Source of the DNA: CAVTOO01 sp963736355
GTDB lineage: Bacteria > Pseudomonadota > Alphaproteobacteria > Rhizobiales > Xanthobacteraceae
Direction: 5' to 3'
Length of the DNA: 64,000 nucleotides
Assembly (NCBI GenBank): GCA_963736355.1
Contig: CAVTOO010000009.1
Coordinates: 1-64,000 of the forward strand
The notes under the pieces are model-generated. The model saw only the letters and a program-made list of their open reading frames with translations. It had not been told where the DNA came from and did not search any database. This document shows positions 48,362 to 57,101 of the stretch, piece by piece (positions within the stretch are counted from its first letter, which is position 1; every line of letters starts with the position of its first letter). Made by a program: the position numbers and the translations under genes.

Positions 48362-49171
48362 TCAGAACTTGTAGTTGAGCGTCAGGCGCACGATGTCGGC
48401 GCTGAAATCCGGTGTCGAGGTGAAGGTGTTGAGCGTAATGGCATTGAACCGGCTTGCTTGCCGTGCCGTCACGGACACCGAGTCCAGGTCGATGTGGAGA
48501 TACTCGACGCCGACGCGCCAGTTGGACGTCAGCGCGTAGTCGATGCCGACGCCGGCCGCCCAGCCGAAATTCGTCTCGGATGTGGAGCCGGCAAACGTCA
48601 CCGGACCCAGGCCGTTATTGGGGTTGCTCTGGAACGTGTTGGCTTTGACTTCGCCATAGGCGAGACCGGCGGTGCCGTAAACGAGCAGGCTGGGGCTGAC
48701 GAGCACGCCCAGTCGTCCGCGCACGGTGCCGAACCAGTCGATGCTTGCTGTGTTGGATTGGGCGTTGTTGTTGAAGCCCACGAGGTTCGCAGCAACGGCG
48801 GTCGCGGAGTCCTTCATGCCGGAGGCCTGAATATCGGCAACCAGACCGAACACCAAAGTTGACGAGATCTGCCAGTCGTAACCGATCTGCAAACCGCCGA
48901 TCGCGCCACTCGGCGTCACGCCCGGAAGCACGTTGCCGCCGGCTGCGAAGAACGCGGCGTAGCCGCCGATGTCGACATCGCTGAACGAGGTGTAGCGGCC
49001 GCCTGTGTCGCCGCCCCAGCCGTATCCGACGTTGCCGCCGATATACAAACCGGTCCAGCTCGGTGCAGCCATCATTGGCGCCTTGACCGGCATGCGCATG
49101 TCTGCGGCGAGAGCGGGAACAGCGATAACAGCGCCGATCAGTGACAGCGCGCCAACAACAACTTTCTTCAT
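48362..49171 (-). CDS. Omp25/Omp31-like outer-membrane beta-barrel protein, copy 1
   Basis: Eight-stranded barrel-type porin-like protein, 269 residues. The signal peptide (KKVVVGALSLIGAVIAVPAL) ends in AADMRMPVKAP, a start shared with the next two genes. Repeating strands such as WTGLYIGGNVGYGWGG, GLQIGYDWQISSTLVFGLVA and WRVGVEYLHIDLDSVSV, and the terminal Phe (RLTLNYKF), fit an outer-membrane barrel. Start chosen at MKKVVVG. Its 3' flank is nearly identical to that of copy 2 (CCAGTCGGACTGGAAAGATC), which points to gene duplication. Confidence 0.9.
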   Translation of the reverse strand: MKKVVVGALSLIGAVIAVPALAADMRMPVKAPMMAAPSWTGLYIGGNVGYGWGGDTGGRYTSFSDVDIGGYAAFFAAGGNVLPGVTPSGAIGGLQIGYDWQISSTLVFGLVADIQASGMKDSATAVAANLVGFNNNAQSNTASIDWFGTVRGRLGVLVSPSLLVYGTAGLAYGEVKANTFQSNPNNGLGPVTFAGSTSETNFGWAAGVGIDYALTSNWRVGVEYLHIDLDSVSVTARQASRFNAITLNTFTSTPDFSADIVRLTLNYKF

Positions 49172-49336
49172 CGCATTCCCATTCCCAGATAAGCGCCGCA
49201 ACTCACATCGAATCCCGGCCAGCAAGTTCGCTATCACTAGGCTTATCCGCGGGCTTTGGCTGTGCCTTTACAGCCACTACCTGCGACAAACTGCGCAAGC
49301 GTCATGAAGTCATTCGATGATGCGTGTGCACCAACG

Positions 49337-49364
49337 AAAAAGCCCGGCACGAGGCCGGGCTTTT
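49337..49364 (-). terminator. Terminator of outer-membrane protein copy 2
   Basis: AAAAAGCCCGGC ... GCCGGGCTTTT hairpin, closely matching the terminator after copy 1, with the same CCAGTCGGACTGG sequence next to it. Confidence 0.85.
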
Positions 49365-49386
49365 GCATCCAGTCGGACTGGAAAGA

Positions 49387-50205
49387 TCAGAACTTGTAGC
49401 CGAGGCCGAGCAGCAGCGTGTGGGTCTGCACTTCGATGTCGGCGGTGGTGACGAAGCCGTTCGTGCGCGGGCTGCGGAACGCGGCGTTCCAGGTGCCGAG
49501 GTCGGCATAGCGATATTCGGCGCGGCCGATCCAGTTGCCCCACAGGCGTCCTTCAAGGCCGAGGCCAAGGCTCCAGCCTGACAGCGTATCGGAGTCGGAA
49601 GCAGTGTAGGAGCCGCCGGCTGTCGTGGCGCCGAGCACCACGAGCGGACAGGTCGCCGCGCTACAGGTCAGGCTGGCCTCAACATGCTGCCAGGCGAATC
49701 CGCCGGTGCCAAACAGCATCCAGTCGGGCGTCAGCAGATAGCCGATGCGCGCGCGCAGGCCTGCATCCCAGGTGTGTTGAACGCTGGTGGAGTTGGTCGT
49801 CACGCCGGCAGCGGTGACGCCGGGAATGAAGCCCTGCGACTTGCTGCCGTCGGCCCAGGCAAGATCGCCTTCGATGCCGACGACCCATTTCGGAGAGACG
49901 AGGAAATTGTATCCGCCATAGATGCCAGCGCGGAAGGTCGAGCTGTCATAGGAAGACGAAGCAGTCGCCGGGAACGGCACGGTCGGCGCGCCAAGCCCGG
50001 GAACGCCGATGCCCGTCGTGCGCCAATCGATATCTGCGGAGCGCGCGCCAAGCGAGCCGCCCAGATAGAAACCTTGCCAGGTGAAGGCCGAGACGGGCGC
50101 CATCAGCGGTGCCTTGGTCGGCATGCGCATGTCGGCGGCGGTGGCGGGAACGCTGAGCGTGGCGGCGGCGGCAAGCGACAATGCGCCGAGCAGGATCTTC
50201 TTCAT
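49387..50205 (-). CDS. Omp25/Omp31-like outer-membrane beta-barrel protein, copy 2
   Basis: A 272-residue barrel protein. The signal peptide (LLGALSLAAAATLSVPATA) ends before ADMRMPTKAPLMAP. Strands include WQGFYLGGSLGARSADIDW, FRAGIYGGYNFLVSPKWVVG, IGYLLTPDWMLFGTGGFAWQ and a final LLLGLGYKF. A Cys pair (TCSAATC) in a loop is absent from copies 1 and 3. Start set at MKKILLG by comparison with its neighbours. Function probably structural or porin-like; Omp25-type proteins are major surface proteins in Brucella and rhizobia. Confidence 0.9.
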   Translation of the reverse strand: MKKILLGALSLAAAATLSVPATAADMRMPTKAPLMAPVSAFTWQGFYLGGSLGARSADIDWRTTGIGVPGLGAPTVPFPATASSSYDSSTFRAGIYGGYNFLVSPKWVVGIEGDLAWADGSKSQGFIPGVTAAGVTTNSTSVQHTWDAGLRARIGYLLTPDWMLFGTGGFAWQHVEASLTCSAATCPLVVLGATTAGGSYTASDSDTLSGWSLGLGLEGRLWGNWIGRAEYRYADLGTWNAAFRSPRTNGFVTTADIEVQTHTLLLGLGYKF

Positions 50206-50407
50206 AACGGTCACCCCAAACAGTAAAGCCAGCGTCCCCTGACTTGGTGGAACTTATATGAGGCGGAAGGTCGCGGCTGTCACCCGCGAGCAACATCCCA
50301 CCGGAAAATGCTGTGCATCTCGGGCAGGTTTGATTGGCGGCGCCAAGGGCCGGGCTTCGGAGGGGTGTCGGCCCCGCGGCGTCACATCCCAAACGGCTCC
50401 AGACAGC

Positions 50408-50436
50408 AAAAAGCCCGGCCTCTCGGCCGGGCTTTC
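50408..50436 (-). terminator. Terminator of outer-membrane protein copy 3
   Basis: AAAAAGCCCGGCC ... GGCCGGGCTTT hairpin 24 bases past the stop of copy 3 on the reverse strand. Third use of the same terminator type in this cluster. Confidence 0.85.
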
Positions 50437-50460
50437 CGTTCGTTCAAATCGACCGGGCTA

Positions 50461-51153
50461 TTAGCGCGCCCAGTTGAAGCGGTAGTTCACACCGAGCTTG
50501 ACGGTGTGGATGTTGTTGTCGACGTTCGCGCCCACTGCAAACGGGCCCGGGCCGACCAGCGTCGTGTTGCCGAAATCGTAGTACTGGTACTCGAGCTTGG
50601 CCGTCCATGACGGGGCGAACATGTATTCGAGGCCCGCGCCGAGGGTCCAGCCGGTGGAGCTGCTGCCGCCGGTGAACGCGCCGGGGACGCCGGCGATCAG
50701 GAGGGTGTACTCGTCGTTGGTCCACGCCGCGCCGCCCTTTACGTAGAGCAGGCCGGGACCCCAGGTGTAGCCGAGACGGCCGGTGACCGAACCGAGCCAA
50801 TCGGCCTCACGGTTCAGAGCGAAGCCCGGAGCCGTCCAGCTGTTGTCGCCATCAACCCAGCTGAGCTGGCCTTCGATACCGGCAACCCAGTTCGGAGCGA
50901 ACTGATAGTCAAAGCCGATCTGAGCGCCGAAAAGGAAGCCGTCACCGTCATTGCCGCTGAAGCCCGGCAGGCCGAGATCGCTGTCGCCACCGAAGCCGTA
51001 ACCCGCGTGCAGACCGAGATAGAGACCGGTCCAGCTATAGAGCGGGGCATAAACCTGCGCAGGAGCCTTAACCGGCATGCGCATATCAGCAGCAACCGCC
51101 GGCGAAAGGCCGAGGGCCACAACTGCGACCGTTCCCAGCAAAAACTTCTTCAT
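50461..51153 (-). CDS. Omp25/Omp31-like outer-membrane beta-barrel protein, copy 3
   Basis: A 230-residue barrel protein, shortest of the three. Signal peptide FLLGTVAVVALGLSPAVA, then ADMRMPVKAPAQVYAP. Strands include WTGLYLGLHAGYGFGGDSDL, FGAQIGFDYQFAPNWVAGIE and TLGAGLEYMFAPSWTAKLEY, and HTVKLGVNYRFNW near the end. Glycine-rich loops are typical. Start at MKKFLLG follows GAGAAC. A long AT-richer leader region lies upstream, suggesting strong or regulated expression. Confidence 0.9.
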   Translation of the reverse strand: MKKFLLGTVAVVALGLSPAVAADMRMPVKAPAQVYAPLYSWTGLYLGLHAGYGFGGDSDLGLPGFSGNDGDGFLFGAQIGFDYQFAPNWVAGIEGQLSWVDGDNSWTAPGFALNREADWLGSVTGRLGYTWGPGLLYVKGGAAWTNDEYTLLIAGVPGAFTGGSSSTGWTLGAGLEYMFAPSWTAKLEYQYYDFGNTTLVGPGPFAVGANVDNNIHTVKLGVNYRFNWAR

Positions 51154-51709
51154 CGTGTTCTCCAGTTCTTTCTGTTCTTGTTTGCCGCCCCCCACTTTGC
51201 GAGCCGTGCAAATGCGGGAGGGCCATCCACCACCGGGTCTCTGCCCGATCCGTATGCAAATCTTATAACGCGGATCGATCGGAAATACCGTCTCCGGAAT
51301 GCAACACTCCGCGGGAAAGCGCAGCGGCTAAAATTAGAAATTTGTTAGCCATATCATCTGCTTGATGGAACTTTCGTTGCCAAGATTTTGCCTTAATTGA
51401 GGGAACTTTTCGGGTGCTCGCGGGGCTGCTACCAGCGGTATCATTTGCAACTTCTGTCTATTTTTGAAGCACTTCCATCGGCTTCAAATCTGGACAAGTC
51501 TTGCTTTATGTTGTAGAACAAACAAAGAACGATATGCGGCAGCGTCATAAAGTTCCGCCACATGGGGCGGGGCGGATGCCCGCGTGTGGATAAGGGGACT
51601 TTCGCTCAGGCCGCCAGAGACGGCGTCCGGCGAGGTCCCTATATCTGGCGAAGCATTGAATTTGAGACAGGTGGCGCGGACGACTGAGTCGCGCGGACGG
51701 GAGTCGAAC
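51154..51709. other. Divergent intergenic region between porin copy 3 and ssb
   Basis: About 550 bases with no gene. It should carry the promoter and leader of the reverse-strand outer-membrane gene and the SOS-controlled promoter of ssb. It is AT-richer than the coding DNA, mainly 51240-51540. Apart from the LexA-type box listed separately, no other site is clear. Confidence 0.6.
51516..51530 (+). promoter_or_regulatory. Putative LexA (SOS) box upstream of ssb
   Basis: GAAC-AAACAAA-GAAC, an exact match to the alphaproteobacterial direct-repeat LexA pattern, 180 bases before the ssb start. The distance is longish but the match, next to a classical SOS gene, is unlikely to be chance. Confidence 0.75.
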
Positions 51710-52234
51710 ATGGCAGGCAGCGTCAACAAGGTGATTTTGGTCGGCAATCTGGGTGCGGACCCTGAGATTCGTCGCACGCAGGATGGTCGTCCCATCGCCA
51801 ATTTGCGAATCGCGACATCGGAATCCTGGCGCGACAAGGCGACCGGCGAGCGCAAGGAAAAGACCGAGTGGCATCGCGTCGTCATCTTCAACGAAGGACT
51901 TTGCAAGGTCGCCGAGCAATATCTGAAGAAGGGCGCCAAGGTTTACATCGAGGGCGCGCTGCAGACTCGCAAATGGCAGGACCAGAGCGGTCAGGACAAA
52001 TATTCGACCGAGGTCGTGTTGCAGGGATTCAACTCGACGCTGACCATGCTTGATGGCCGCAGCGGCGGCGGCTCTGGCGGCGGCAGCTTCGGCGGCGGCG
52101 ATGAAGGCGGAGAGATCGGCGGCGGCAGCTTCGGCGGTGGTTCGTCATCGTCGGGCGGTGGCGGCGGTGCGCGCCGTGCACCTGCTCCGGCCGGCGGCGG
52201 TCGCGGCGATATGGACGACGAGATTCCGTTCTAA
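51710..52234 (+). CDS. ssb: Single-stranded DNA-binding protein
   Basis: Tetrameric OB-fold protein that coats single-stranded DNA and recruits repair and replication enzymes. The OB domain is intact (MAGSVNKVILVGNLGADPEI, TSESWRDKATGERKEKTEWH, VAEQYLKKGAKVYIEGALQT), followed by a long Gly/Ser-rich linker and the acidic C-terminal tip DMDDEIPF that docks partner proteins. 174 residues. It is near uvrA as in many bacteria, but here five other genes lie between them. A hairpin-rich repeat follows and may end transcription. Confidence 0.97.
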   Translation: MAGSVNKVILVGNLGADPEIRRTQDGRPIANLRIATSESWRDKATGERKEKTEWHRVVIFNEGLCKVAEQYLKKGAKVYIEGALQTRKWQDQSGQDKYSTEVVLQGFNSTLTMLDGRSGGGSGGGSFGGGDEGGEIGGGSFGGGSSSSGGGGGARRAPAPAGGGRGDMDDEIPF

Positions 52235-52246
52235 CAATTTCGTCTT

Positions 52247-52363
52247 CACCTCTCCCCATACCGAAGTCGGGCCTGCCCGACTTCGGTATTTAAATATCGA
52301 TCTTGGAAACATCCGAGATCGATGCGGGGAGAGGTCGCTCGCGCAGCGAGCGGGTGAGGGGCC
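52247..52363. repeat. Hairpin-rich intergenic element after ssb
   Basis: CACCTCTCCCC at the start pairs with GGGGAGAGG further on; inside are a perfect 12-base inverted repeat CCGAAGTCGGGC/GCCCGACTTCGG with a two-base spacer (52261-52286) and ATCGATCT ... AGATCGAT. The right part (CGCTCGCGCAGCGAGCGGGT) is another hairpin. It separates the convergent ssb and glycosyltransferase genes. Confidence 0.75.
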
Positions 52364-52370
52364 ATCGTAC

Positions 52371-53219
52371 TCATCTCTGCCGCTGCGCCACGAACGTCTG
52401 AAAATCCAAACCGGGATTCTCACGCTGCGCCTCCGCCAGTTCGCGGTTGAGCGCGCGCTTGCGCGTGAATCCGTCACGCGCAATCTCGCGAAGAGATGCG
52501 GGCAGATCGAGTTCGTCGCGCGCGATGCGATCGATGATCTCGGCATAGGTCTTGTCGAAGCGTTGCGCGGAGTCGTCGTCGTGGCTCAGCGATCCGGCGA
52601 CGACGCGATACTCCGACAGCGTCGGCGGCGTCACGAGAATCGCGCCCAGGCGCCCGATCAGACGCAGATTGGCGACCACATCCTCCGCATATTCGATGCC
52701 GTCGAGACGGGGCCGGTGCACGTCGCGCCGCACGACCGGAAAAATCGGGCAGGTGCGGGTGAAAAACGCCGCCGCATCGACCTTCATGTCGTGGGTGAGG
52801 TTATTGAATAGATGATAGAGAGTTTGCCCGCTATCCTCTGAAACAACAGCAGAATTATCGCTGGCTGCACCATGCTCGCGCGCCAGCGGCACCAGTGTTG
52901 CGAGGCGCTCCGGCCGGAACACATCGTCGGCGTCGAGGTCGGCGATGAAGGCGCCTTTCGCCTGCGCGTAGCCGACATTGCGGGCGCGGTGGCAGCCCGT
53001 GCGGTGGCCGCCGGTCTTGGTGTGGCGAATGCGCGGATCGCTCAGGCCTAATCCGTCAAGCAAAGCGCGATAGTCGGTCGCGTCATCCGCCACCACGATC
53101 GCTTCCCAGCTCTGCCAGCTTTGATCGTGCAGGCTCGCGATGGCGTCGGGCAAATGCGCCTGCGCCTCGCACGCCGGAATCACGATCGAAACCAGATCGT
53201 CGGTGTCGCCAGAGGTCAT
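52371..53219 (-). CDS. Family 2 glycosyltransferase
   Basis: Inverting GT-A enzyme that transfers a sugar from a nucleotide-sugar, 282 residues. The N-terminus VSIVIPACEAQAHLPDAIAS is characteristic, followed by IVVADDATDY and the metal-binding DxD as DLDADDVFRPERLA. The acceptor is unknown; there are no polysaccharide genes around it. The frame is intact and lies 3 bases after marC, in the same direction, so the two are probably co-transcribed. Confidence 0.92.
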   Translation of the reverse strand: MTSGDTDDLVSIVIPACEAQAHLPDAIASLHDQSWQSWEAIVVADDATDYRALLDGLGLSDPRIRHTKTGGHRTGCHRARNVGYAQAKGAFIADLDADDVFRPERLATLVPLAREHGAASDNSAVVSEDSGQTLYHLFNNLTHDMKVDAAAFFTRTCPIFPVVRRDVHRPRLDGIEYAEDVVANLRLIGRLGAILVTPPTLSEYRVVAGSLSHDDDSAQRFDKTYAEIIDRIARDELDLPASLREIARDGFTRKRALNRELAEAQRENPGLDFQTFVAQRQR

Positions 53220-53222
53220 CCG

Positions 53223-53849
53223 TCAGCCCGCAATCGTTTGCCGCACGCCGTCGATGATGAACTGCACCGCGAGCGCGGCCAGCACGACGCCCAGCACGCG
53301 CGACAGCACGACATTGCCGGTGTCGCCGAAGGTGCGCGCGACGCGGCTTGCGGTCAGGAACACCAGCGTACAGGTCAGGCACACGGCGACGATGATCGCG
53401 GTCAGGATCGCGAACAGACGCATGTCGCCCTGGGCGCGTCCGGCCAGCAGCAGCGTTGCGGTGATGGCGCCGGGGCCGGCCATCAGCGGCATTGCCAGCG
53501 GGAAGGCGGCGACATTGCGCGCGTGTTCCTCGATGGCCTTCTCCGCCTGATCGGTTTCGCGCTTCTGGCGCACGCCGAGCGCCATCTCGGAGGCGACCGC
53601 GAACAACAGGATGCCGCCGGCGATGCGGAAGGCCGGCAGCGAGATGCCGAGCCGGGCCAGGATCCAGTTGCCGATGGTGGCTGTGCCGAACAGGATCAGC
53701 ATTGCGATCAGGGCCGCGCGCCAGGCGACGCTGCGGCGGGTGGCGGCCGGCATGCCCTGGGTGATGCTGACGAAGGCCGGCGCCAGCCCGATCGGGTCGA
53801 TGACCACGACCAGCGTCGCCAGCGTGGAGAGCGCGAATTCAGTCCACAC
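53223..53849 (-). CDS. MarC-family integral membrane protein
   Basis: Six-TM membrane protein of unknown transport role, 208 residues. The family signature is present: STLATLVVVIDPIGLAPAFV, MALGVRQKR, and FPLAMPLMAGPGAITATLLL. Despite the name, MarC proteins have no established link to antibiotic resistance. The glycosyltransferase gene starts 3 bases after its stop. The intergenic region to gyrA is short and AT-rich. Confidence 0.93.
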   Translation of the reverse strand: MWTEFALSTLATLVVVIDPIGLAPAFVSITQGMPAATRRSVAWRAALIAMLILFGTATIGNWILARLGISLPAFRIAGGILLFAVASEMALGVRQKRETDQAEKAIEEHARNVAAFPLAMPLMAGPGAITATLLLAGRAQGDMRLFAILTAIIVAVCLTCTLVFLTASRVARTFGDTGNVVLSRVLGVVLAALAVQFIIDGVRQTIAG

Positions 53850-54056
53850 GAAGGGTCCCCTGGGCGGCCTGGTGCGCCCGTGTTTGGTGCGTCAGTATAA
53901 TGATCTTTTCGCAGCGCCGTGGACAATTAATAAGTCGTTGTTTTTGCTGATGTTTTTATAAGCCAAAACACCGTCATAAATTTGGCTTGGGCGTTTGAAT
54001 CGCCTATATAAAAACCACCCAAAAACACCCAGATTCGTTGCAAGGATTTTAGCCCT

Positions 54057-56762
54057 TTGGCCGACCCCGAAAATCCTAATTCCGGCGCCTCCGATATTCG
54101 CCCGGTCTTCATCGCCGACGAGATGAAGCGCAGCTATCTCGATTACGCCATGAGCGTGATCGTTGCGCGCGCGCTGCCCGATGCACGTGATGGTTTGAAG
54201 CCCGTGCACCGGCGCATTCTGTTCGCGATGCACGAGAACGGCTTTGAGTGGAACAAGGCCTATCGCAAATCGGCGCGCGTCGTCGGCGACGTCATCGGTA
54301 AATATCATCCGCACGGCGACCAGTCCGTCTACGACGCACTTGTGCGTATGGCGCAGGACTTTTCGATGCGCGTGCCGCTCATCGACGGGCAGGGCAATTT
54401 CGGCTCCGTCGACGGCGATCCGCCGGCCGCGATGCGTTACACCGAGTCGCGTCTCGCCAAGATTGCGCAGGGACTGCTCGAAGACATCGACAAGGACACC
54501 GTCGATTATCAGGCGAACTATGACGGCACCGAAAAGGAGCCGTCGGTTCTGCCGGCGCGTTTTCCCAATCTGCTCGTCAACGGCGCCGGCGGCATCGCTG
54601 TCGGCATGGCGACGAACATCCCGCCGCACAATCTCGGCGAGATCATCGACGCCTGCGTCGCGCTGATCGACAATCCAGGTCTCAGCATCGACGACCTCAT
54701 CGGCATCATCCCCGGACCGGATTTTCCGACGGGCGGCATCATCCTTGGCCGCCAGGGCATTCGCTCTGCGTATCACCTCGGCCGCGGCTCAGTCGTGATG
54801 CGCGGCAAGGTCGAGATCGAAACGATCCGCAAGGACCGCGAGGCCATCGTCGTCTCCGAGATTCCGTATCAGGTCAACAAGGCCTCGATGGTGGAGCGCA
54901 TCGCCGAGTTGGTGCGTGATAAAAAGATCGACGGTATCTCCGATCTGCGCGACGAATCCGATCGCGACGGCTACCGCGTCGTGGTCGAACTCAAGCGCGA
55001 CGCCGTGCCCGACGTTGTGCTGAACCAGCTCTACAAATTCACGCCGCTGCAATCGAGCTTTGGCGCCAACATGGTCGCGCTCGACAACGGCCGCCCGCTG
55101 TTGATGACGCTGAAGGATCTGCTGGTCGCCTTCATCGCCTTCCGCGAGCAGGTGGTGTCGCGGCGGACCAAGTTCCTGCTGAACAAGGCGCGAGATCGCG
55201 CTCACATCCTCGTTGGCTTGGCGATTGCGGTCGCCAATATCGACGAGATCATCAGGGTGATCCGCAACGCGCCCGATCCCAATTCGGCGCGCGAAGAGTT
55301 GATGGCCCGCAGCTGGCAGGCGCGCGACGTCGAGGCGATGATCACGCTGATTGACGACCCGCGGCATCGCATGCAGCCCGACGGCACCGCGCGCCTGTCG
55401 TTCGAACAGGCCAAGGCCATTCTGGACCTGCGCCTGCAGCGCCTGACGGCACTCGGCCGCGACGAGATCAAGGAAGAACTCGATAAACTGGCGGCCGAGA
55501 TCGCCGACTATCTCGAAATTCTGCGCTCGCGCGCCCGCATTCAGACCATCGTCAAGGATGAGATGAATGCGGTGAAGAACGAATTCGCCACGCCGCGCCG
55601 CACGGTGATCATCGATCAGGAAGGCGAAGTCGAAGACGAAGACCTGATTCAGCGCGAAGACATGGTGGTGACGGTTTCGCACCACGGTTATGTCAAGCGC
55701 GTGCCGCTCTCGACCTATCGCGCGCAGAAGCGCGGCGGCAAGGGCCGTGCCGGCATGCAGACACGCGACGAGGATTTCGTGGCGCGTCTGTTCGTTGCCT
55801 CCACGCACACGCCGGTTCTCTACTTCTCCTCGCGCGGCCAGGTGTACAAGGAAAAGGTATGGCGGCTGCCGATGGCCGCGCCGCAGGCGCGCGGCAAGGC
55901 ACTGATCAATATTCTGCCGCTCGAGCAGGGTGAGCGTATCACCACCATCATGCCGCTGCCGGAGGATGAATCCTCCTGGGGTGATCTCGATGTGATGTTC
56001 GCCACGACCGGCGGCACGGTGAGACGTAACAAGCTGTCCGATTTCGTCGATGTGCGCCGTTCCGGCATTATCGCCATGAAGCTCGACGACGGCGAAGAGA
56101 TCGTCGACGTACAAATCTGCACCGAACGCGACGACGTGCTGCTGACCGCCGCCGGAGGCCAGTGTATCCGCTTCCCGGTCGGCGATGTTCGTGTGTTCCA
56201 GGGACGCACTTCGATGGGTGTGCGCGGTATCGCGCTCGCCGAGAGCGACAAGGTGATTTCGCTGACGATCCTGCATCACCTCGAAGTCAACGCCGAGGAG
56301 CGCGCGGCCTATCTGCGCCGGGCCAACGCGGTGCGCCGCGGCGGCGTGGAGGAAGAGGCGGGCGCCGATGCCGAGGAGGCAACGGGTGCCATCGAACTCG
56401 GCGAGCAACGCTATGTCGAGATGTCGGCGGCGGAGCAGTTTGTGCTGACCATCAGCGAAAACGGCTACGGCAAACGCTCGTCGTCCTACGAGTATCGGAC
56501 CACGGGACGCGGCGGCAAAGGCATCGTCGCGATGTCGGTGACCGAGCGTAACGGCAAGCTCATCGCATCATTCCCGGTCGAGGAGACCGACCAGATCATG
56601 CTCGTGACGGATGGCGGGCAATTGATCCGCTGCCCGGTCAACGGAATCCGCATTGCGGGCCGTTCGACGCAGGGCGTGATCGTGTTCGACACCGCCGAAG
56701 GCGAGCGCGTTGTTTCGGTCGAGCACATCGGCGAAGAAGGCGAGAACGGCGGCTCCGAGTAA
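54057..56762 (+). CDS. gyrA: DNA gyrase subunit A
   Basis: Type II topoisomerase subunit that cuts and rejoins DNA. The intact 901-residue protein has the catalytic tyrosine in AAMRYTESRL, the quinolone-determining region KYHPHGDQSVYDALVRMAQ, and a C-terminal beta-pinwheel with a GyrA box as QKRGGKG, which marks gyrase rather than topoisomerase IV. The position equivalent to E. coli Ser83 is Gln, and the Asp87 equivalent is kept. An acidic Glu/Ala-rich insert near residue 765 separates pinwheel blades. The start is TTG; no in-frame ATG occurs until Met23. Confidence 0.97.
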   Translation: MADPENPNSGASDIRPVFIADEMKRSYLDYAMSVIVARALPDARDGLKPVHRRILFAMHENGFEWNKAYRKSARVVGDVIGKYHPHGDQSVYDALVRMAQDFSMRVPLIDGQGNFGSVDGDPPAAMRYTESRLAKIAQGLLEDIDKDTVDYQANYDGTEKEPSVLPARFPNLLVNGAGGIAVGMATNIPPHNLGEIIDACVALIDNPGLSIDDLIGIIPGPDFPTGGIILGRQGIRSAYHLGRGSVVMRGKVEIETIRKDREAIVVSEIPYQVNKASMVERIAELVRDKKIDGISDLRDESDRDGYRVVVELKRDAVPDVVLNQLYKFTPLQSSFGANMVALDNGRPLLMTLKDLLVAFIAFREQVVSRRTKFLLNKARDRAHILVGLAIAVANIDEIIRVIRNAPDPNSAREELMARSWQARDVEAMITLIDDPRHRMQPDGTARLSFEQAKAILDLRLQRLTALGRDEIKEELDKLAAEIADYLEILRSRARIQTIVKDEMNAVKNEFATPRRTVIIDQEGEVEDEDLIQREDMVVTVSHHGYVKRVPLSTYRAQKRGGKGRAGMQTRDEDFVARLFVASTHTPVLYFSSRGQVYKEKVWRLPMAAPQARGKALINILPLEQGERITTIMPLPEDESSWGDLDVMFATTGGTVRRNKLSDFVDVRRSGIIAMKLDDGEEIVDVQICTERDDVLLTAAGGQCIRFPVGDVRVFQGRTSMGVRGIALAESDKVISLTILHHLEVNAEERAAYLRRANAVRRGGVEEEAGADAEEATGAIELGEQRYVEMSAAEQFVLTISENGYGKRSSSYEYRTTGRGGKGIVAMSVTERNGKLIASFPVEETDQIMLVTDGGQLIRCPVNGIRIAGRSTQGVIVFDTAEGERVVSVEHIGEEGENGGSE

Positions 56763-57101
56763 CCTAGGTTAGCGAGTATTACATTAGACAAAAGGCGGGT
56801 GCCCCGCGCTAAGCGGGGCATTCAAATAGGCTGATTAAGGCCGTTTCGTGAGTACTTTCTGACAGTTGGCGTTACGCGATTAGTGTACAGATTGTTGTGG
56901 CCTACCCCGACGATTCCGCATTCGATTTAGAGCGGGCTTAAGGCGGGGAGCGTAGCTTTTTAATCAAATACAACGACAGCGCAGGCTCCGTGAAAAACGG
57001 AGCCGCTGATTTGTGCGCACGACCGTGAGCAGCCAATTGCATTTCCTCTGGGTTGAACCAATGCGTTCAAGAACTCAGTTAGATCAAACGAGGCGTTGCT
57101 G
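56763..57101. other. Intergenic region after gyrA
   Basis: No gene seen. GCCCCGC/GCGGGGC (56801-56819) forms a short GC-rich hairpin without a T-run and may end gyrA transcripts. GGCTCCGT ... ACGGAGCC (near 56983-57003) is a second hairpin. The remainder should hold the promoter of the HD-GYP gene. No tRNA-like fold was found. Confidence 0.55.

Noticed and set aside
54789..56408. Reverse-strand frame of 539 codons inside gyrA
   Set aside because: Shadow of gyrA; no ribosome-binding site, domain or sensible composition.
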